64,000 nucleotides of DNA from Petrolisthes cinctipes (Eukaryota; Arthropoda; Malacostraca; Decapoda; Porcellanidae), in the NCBI GenBank assembly GCA_033782935.1, contig JAWQEG010000262.1:496001-560000 (forward strand), in the 5' to 3' direction. A program made the translations under genes and the position numbers. A model generated the notes under the pieces. It was given only the letters and a program-made list of their open reading frames with translations, ran no database searches and was not told where the DNA came from. Of the stretch, positions 59,316 through 64,000 are shown in pieces (the first letter of the stretch is position 1; each line of letters starts with the position of its first letter).

Positions 59316-60932
59316 CCAGTTTATATCTCAAATTCAGGCTCAAAACACCCGAAAATTCGGTAGTTTTGGGTCCTAGAAGCGAACTGTAAATGCCTACTCC
59401 TAGTTAGAATGTTTTTAAGATACAGACCCAAAACATGTTTAAAAATCGATATTTTAGGTGCCCAAAAGTCGATATGTGCATGCATCTTCAGTACATGTTT
59501 ATATCTCAAATTCAGGATCAAAACACCCGAAAATTCGATATTTTTGGGTTCCAGAAGCGATCTGTACATGCCTACTCCGTGTTAGAGTATTTAAAAAAAA
59601 ACAGGCCCAAAACATGCTGAAAATCGATATATTAGGTGCCCAAAGTCAATATGTGCATGCATTTTCTGTACCCGTTTATATCTCAAGTTCATGCTCAAGC
59701 ACACAAAAATTCAATATTTTGGGGTCCCAGAAGCGATCTGTACATGCCTACTCAGTGTTAGAATATCTTCAAATTATAGGCCCAAAACATGCTAAAAATC
59801 GATATTTTAGGTGCCCAAAGTCGATATCTCAAATTCAGGCCCAAAACACCCGAAAATTCGATATTTTGGGGTCCAAGAAGCGATCTCTAGATGCCTACTC
59901 CGTGTTAGAGTATTTTCAATATACAGGCCCAAAACATACTGAAAATCGATCTTTTAGGTGCCCAAAAGTCGATATGTGCATGCATCTTCTGTGCCCGTTT
60001 ATATCTCAAATTCAGGCTCAAAACACTCGAAAATTTGGTATTTTTGGGTCCTAGAAGCGATCTGTACATGCCTACTCCTAGTTAGAATGTTTTCAAGATA
60101 CAGACCCATAACATGCTAAAAATCGTTATTTTAGGTGCCCAAAAGTCGATATGTGCATGCATCTTCTGTACCCGTTTATATCTCAAATTCAGGCTCCAAA
60201 CACCCAAAAATTCGATATTTTGGGGTTCCAGAAGCGATCTGTACATGCCTACTCAGTGCTAGAATGTTTTCAAAATATAGGCTCAAAAAAAATGTTAAAA
60301 ATCGATATTTTAAGTGTCTAAAGTCGATATGGGCATGCATCTTCTGTACCCGTTTATATCTCAAATTCAGGCTCAAAACACCCGAAAATTCGGTATTTTT
60401 GGGTCCTAGAAGCGAACTGTAAATGCCTACTCCTAGTTAGAATGTTTTCAAGATACAGACCCAAAACATGTTTAAAAATCGATATTTTAGGTGCCCAAAA
60501 GTCGATATGTGCATGCATCTTCAGTTCATGTTTATATCTTAAATTCAGGCTCAAAATACCCGAAAATTCGATATTTTTGGGTTTTAGAAGCGATCTGTAC
60601 ATGCCTAGTCCGTGTTAGAGTATTTAAAAAAAAAATGTCCCAAAACATGCTGAAAATCGATATTTTAGGTGCCCAAAGTCAATATGTGCATGCATTTTCT
60701 GTACCCGTTTATATCTCAAGTTCAGGCTCAAAACACACAAAAATTCGATATTTTGGGGTCCCAGAAGCGATCTGTACATGCCAGCTCAGTGCTAGAATAT
60801 TTTCAAATTATAGGCCCAAAACATACAGAAAATCGATATTTTAGGTGCCCAAAGTCGATATCTAAAATTTAGGCCCAAAACACCCGAAAATTCGATATTT
60901 TGGGGTCCCAGAAGCGATCTGTACATTCCTTC
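59043..60932 (-). repeat. 6-monomer repeat of about 1,033 bp, about 1.8 copies
   Basis: Phase points 59,219, 59,397 and 59,575 recur at 60,252, 60,430 and 60,608 (+1,033), and 59,751 and 59,898 recur at 60,785 and 60,932 (+1,034). Shared variants are GAACTGTAAATGCCTAC, AAACATGTTTAAAAATCG, CATCTTCAGTACATGTTTATATC (CAGTTCATG in copy 2), a TATTTAAAAAAAAA run and CACACAAAAATTC. The unit is five long monomers and one short. Confidence 0.88.
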
Positions 60933-63254
60933 TCCGTATTAGAGTATTTTCAAAATACAGGCCCATAACATACAGAAAATCGATATTTTAGGTGCCCGAA
61001 AGTCGATATGTGCATGCATTTTCTGTACCCGTTTATATCTCAAATTCAGGCTCGAAACACCCGAAAATTCGATATTTTGGGGTCCCAGAAGCGATCTGTA
61101 CATACCTACTCAGATACAGGCCCAAAACATGTTGAAAATCGATATTTTAAGTGTCTAAAGTCGATATGTGCATGCATCTTCTGTACCCGTTTATATATCA
61201 AATTCAGGCTCAAAACACCCGAAAATAAATTCGATATTTTGGGGTCCCAGAAGCGATCCGTACATGCCTACTCCGTGTTAGAATATTTTCAATATACAGG
61301 TCCATAACATACTGAAAATCGATCTTTTAGGTGCCGAAAAGTCGATATGTGTATGCATCTTCTGCACCCGTTTATATCCCAAATTCAACCTCAAAACACC
61401 CGAAAATTAGATATTTTTGGGGCCCAGTAGCGATCTGTACATGCCTACTCAGAGCTAGAATGTTTTCAAAATATAGGCTCAAAACATGCTAAAAATCGAT
61501 ATTTTAAGTGTCCAAAGTCGATATGTGAATGCATCTTCTATACCCGTTTATATCTCCAATTCAGGCTCAAAACACCCGAAACAACGATATTTTAGGGTCC
61601 CAGAAGCGATCTGTACATGCCTACTCAGTGCTAGAATATTTTCATAATATAGGCTCGAAACATGCTAAAAATCGATATTTTAGGTGCCCAAAGTCGATAT
61701 CTCAAATTCAGGCTCAAAACACCCGAAAATTCGATATTTTTTGGGTCCCAGAAGCGATCTGTACATGCTACTCCGTGTTCGAGTATTTTCAATATAAAGG
61801 CCCCAAACATACCGAAAATCGATCTTTTAGGTGCCCAAAGTCAATATGTGTATGCATCTTCTGCACCCGTTTATATCCCAAATTCAACCTCAAAACACCC
61901 GAAAATTCGATATTTTTGGGTCCCAGAAGCGATCTGTACATGCCTACTCAGTGCTTGAATGTTTTCAAAATATAGGCTCAAAACATGCTAAAAATCGATA
62001 TTTTAAGTGTCCAAAGTCGATATGTGCATGCATCTTCTGTACCCGTTTATATCTCAAATTCAGGCTTAAAACTCCCGAAAATTCGGTATTTTTGGGTCCT
62101 AGAAGCGATCGGTACATGCCTACTCTTAGTTAGAATGTTTTCAAGTTACAGACCCAAAACATGCTCAAAATCGATATATTTGGTGCCCAAAAGTCGATAT
62201 GTGCATGCATCTTCTGTACCCGTTTATATATCAAATTCAGGCTCAAAACACCATAAAATTCGATATTTTGGGGTCGCAGAAGAGATCTCTACATGCCTAC
62301 TAAGTGCTAGAATATTTTTAAAATATTGGCCCAAAACATGCTAAAAATCGATATTTTAGGTGCCCAAAGTCGATATCTCAAATTCAGGCCCAAAACACCC
62401 GAAAATTCTATATTTTAGGGTCCCAGAAGCGATCTGTACATGCCTACTCCGTGTTAGAGTATTTTCAAAATACAGGCCCAAAACATACAGAAAATCGATA
62501 TTTTAGGTGCCCGATAGTCGATATGTGCATGCATCTTCTGTACCCGTTTATATCTCAAATTCAGGCTCCAAACACCCGAAAATTCGATATTTTGGGGTCC
62601 AAGAAGCGATCTGTACATGCCTAATCAGATACAGGCCCAAAACATGCTGAAAATCGATATTTTAGGTGCCCAAAGTCAATATGTGTATGCATCTTCTGCA
62701 CCCGTTTATAAAACAAATTCAACCACAAAACACCCGAAAATTCGATATTTTTTGGTCCCAGAAGCGATCTGTACATGCCTACTCAGTGCTAGAATGTTTT
62801 TAAAATATAGGCTTAAAACATGCTAAAAATCGATATTTTAAGTGTCCAAAGTCGATATGTGCATGCATCTTCTGTACCCGTTTATATCTCAAATTCAGGC
62901 TTAAAACACCCGAAAATTCGGTATTTTTGGGTCCTAGAAGTGATCTGTACATGCCTACTCCTAGTTAGAATGTTTTCAAGATACAGACCCAAAACATGCT
63001 AAAAATCGATCTTTTAGGTGCAAAAAAGTCGATATGTGCATGCATCTTCTGTATTCGTTACTATCTCAAATTCAGGCTTAAAACATCCGAAAATTCGATA
63101 TTTTGGGGTCCCAGAAGCGATCTGTACATGCCTACTCCGTGTTAGAGTATTTTCAAAATACAGGCCCAAAACATACAGAAAGTCGATATTTTAGGTGCCC
63201 AAAATTCGATATGTGCATGCATCTTCTGTACCCGTTTATATCTCAAGTTCAGGC
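60933..63254 (-). repeat. Mosaic minus region
   Basis: Phase points: 61,109, 61,271, 61,448, 61,624, 61,771, 61,947, 62,123, 62,300, 62,447, 62,624, 62,782, 62,958 and 63,135. Spacings mix 177, 176, 147, 158 and one 162, where the intermediate monomer carries a 4-bp insertion (GAAAATAAATTCG near 61,225). At 61,765 one base of the phase motif is lost (CATGCTACTCC). Confidence 0.85.
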
Positions 63255-64000
63255 TCAAAACACCCGAAAATTTGATATTTTGGGGTCCCAGAAGCGATCT
63301 GTACATGCCTACTCCGTGTTAGAGTATTTTCAAAATATAGGCTCAAAACATGCTAAAAATCGATATTTTCGGTGCCCAAAGTCGATATCTCTAATTCAGG
63401 CCCAAAACACCCGAAAATTCGATATTTTGGGGTCCCAGAAGAGATCTGTACATGCCTACTCCGTGTTAGAGTATTTTCAAACTATAGGCCCAAAACATAC
63501 AGAAAATCGATATTTTAGGTGACAAAAGTCGATATGTGCATGCATCTTCTGTACCCGTTTATATCTCAAACTCAGGCTCCAAACACCGGAAAATTCGATA
63601 TTTTTGGGTCCCAGAAGCGATCTGTACATGCCTACTCAGTGCTAGAATGTTTTCAAAATATAGGCTCAAAACATGCTAAAAACCGATATTTTAAGTGTCC
63701 AAAGTCGATATGTGCATGCATCTTCTGTGCCCGTTTATATCTCAAATTCAGGCTCAAAACACTCAAAAATTTGGTGTTTTTGGGTCCTAGAAGCGATCTG
63801 TACATGCCTACTCCTAGTTAGAATGTTTTCAAGATACAGACCCATAACATGCTAAAAATCGATATTTTAGGTGCCCAAAAGTTGATATGTGCATGCATCT
63901 TCTGTACCCGTTTATATCTCAAATTCAGGCTCCAAACACCCAAAAATTCGATATTTTGGGGTTCCAGAAGCGATCTGTACATGCCTACTAAGTGCTAGAA
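63255..64000 (-). repeat. 2.6-kb block, partial copy 3, cut by the window end
   Basis: The offset from copy 1 is 9,621, starting near CACCCGAAAATTTGATATTTTG. Phase points: 63,312, 63,459, 63,635, 63,811 and 63,988. It keeps CTACTAAGTGCTAG at the end like copy 1 (54,361), not the CTACTCAGTGCTAG of copy 2, so it is closer to copy 1 there. The block very likely continues beyond the window. Confidence 0.9.

Larger units (their letters stand above)
1..64000. repeat. Continuous satellite DNA array, about 385 tandem monomers
   Basis: Every stretch carries the same repeated words in the same order: GTAGGCATGTACAGATCGC, CTTCTGGGACCCC, AAAATATCGAATTTTCGGG, GAGCCTGAATTTGAGATAT, AAATATCGATTTT and GCATGTTTTGGGCCTGTATT, or their reverse complements. 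Phase points counted by reading come to 277 up to 46,062 and 107 after 46,071. The mean spacing is about 166 bp. There is no interval over 300 bases without satellite, and no sign of a transposon, gene, tRNA or rRNA. Nucleosome-scale monomers in HORs are typical of centromeric or pericentromeric satellites in plants and animals; that placement is inference. I do not recognise the family name. Confidence 0.98.
46071..64000 (-). repeat. Minus-orientation satellite array (107 phase points)
   Basis: From 46,071 to the end every monomer appears as reverse complement: CATGCCTAC, GGTCCCAGAAGCGATC, CCCGAAAATTCGATATTTTG and AAAATCGATATTTTAGGTG. Phase points, at the final C of CATGCCTAC, run from 46,149 to 63,988. 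The same size classes occur as in the plus array (about 177, 147 and 158), so this is the same family flipped and not a different satellite. No plus-oriented monomer was found in this part. Confidence 0.97.

Noticed and set aside
1..64000. CRISPR array
   Set aside because: Repeat units are 147-177 bp and directly adjacent, without the short repeats and unique spacers of a CRISPR locus.
1..64000. CENP-B box (TTCG....A..CGGG) in the monomer
   Set aside because: I looked for it in both orientations of the consensus. The nearest match is GAGATATAAACGGG, which has the A..CGGG part but TGAG where TTCG is needed. No convincing box is present.
1..64000. Transposable element or solo LTR insertion in the array
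   Set aside because: Monomer phase is continuous except for small deletions. I found no stretch of non-satellite sequence, target-site duplication or terminal repeat.
1..64000. Alpha satellite or a well-known plant centromeric satellite
   Set aside because: The size is similar to several such families, but I recognise no diagnostic sequence of alpha satellite, the Arabidopsis 180-bp repeat or rice CentO, so no family or species is assigned. A search of the consensus against repeat databases would decide.
1..64000. Promoters, terminators or riboswitches
   Set aside because: AT-rich words such as TATAAA (in GATATAAACGGG) recur in most long monomers as part of the repeat, and nothing distinguishes any one of them as a regulatory site.

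Overview
This window is one uninterrupted block of eukaryotic-type satellite DNA. I see no protein-coding gene, RNA gene, transposon, CRISPR array or unique spacer anywhere in it. About 385 tandem monomers (277 phase points before position 46,063 and 107 after it, located by reading) fill all 64 kb. Monomer sizes are 176-177 bp (long), 146-148 bp (short) and 156-158 bp (intermediate), plus a few rarer deletion classes. A typical long monomer is about 41% G+C. Nucleosome-scale monomers, higher-order repeats (HORs) and many block duplications point to centromeric or pericentromeric heterochromatin of a plant or animal. I do not recognise the family and cannot name the species or prove centromere function.

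The long monomer is itself an ancient dimer. Two half-units of about 89 and 88 bp share AAAATATCGA, TGTTTTG, GCCTG and a GCATG.ACA.ATCG-like tail. Short monomers lack 30 bp from half-unit A. Intermediate monomers lack about 20 bp from half-unit B and are nearly always followed by a long and then a short monomer.

Layout, using GTAGGCATG as phase start: (1) 1-16,040, plus orientation, a mosaic of diverged monomers with many block duplications. (2) 16,040-19,740, HOR-A, an 8-monomer unit of 1,304 bp. (3) 19,741-21,512, mosaic with one aberrant junction. (4) 21,513-28,130, HOR-B, a different 8-monomer unit of 1,332 bp whose copies are almost identical, with monomer-sized insertions. (5) 28,131-35,335, dimeric stretches (324 and 353 bp) and mosaic, including a block repeated 13.4 kb downstream. 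(6) 35,336-42,650, HOR-A again inside a 2.5-3.8 kb nested duplication. (7) 42,651-46,062, the second copy of the 13.4-kb-spaced block. (8) 46,063-46,070, an orientation switch. (9) 46,071-64,000, the same satellite in minus orientation, with a 4-monomer HOR of 676 bp, a 7-monomer 1,186-bp repeat, a 6-monomer 1,033-bp repeat and a 2.6-kb block repeated at 4,674 bp and again at the window end.

No genes work together here; the biology is structural. Size differences between duplicated blocks are whole numbers of monomers, as expected from in-register unequal exchange. Long open frames exist because 177 and 147 are multiples of three; I judge them artefacts.
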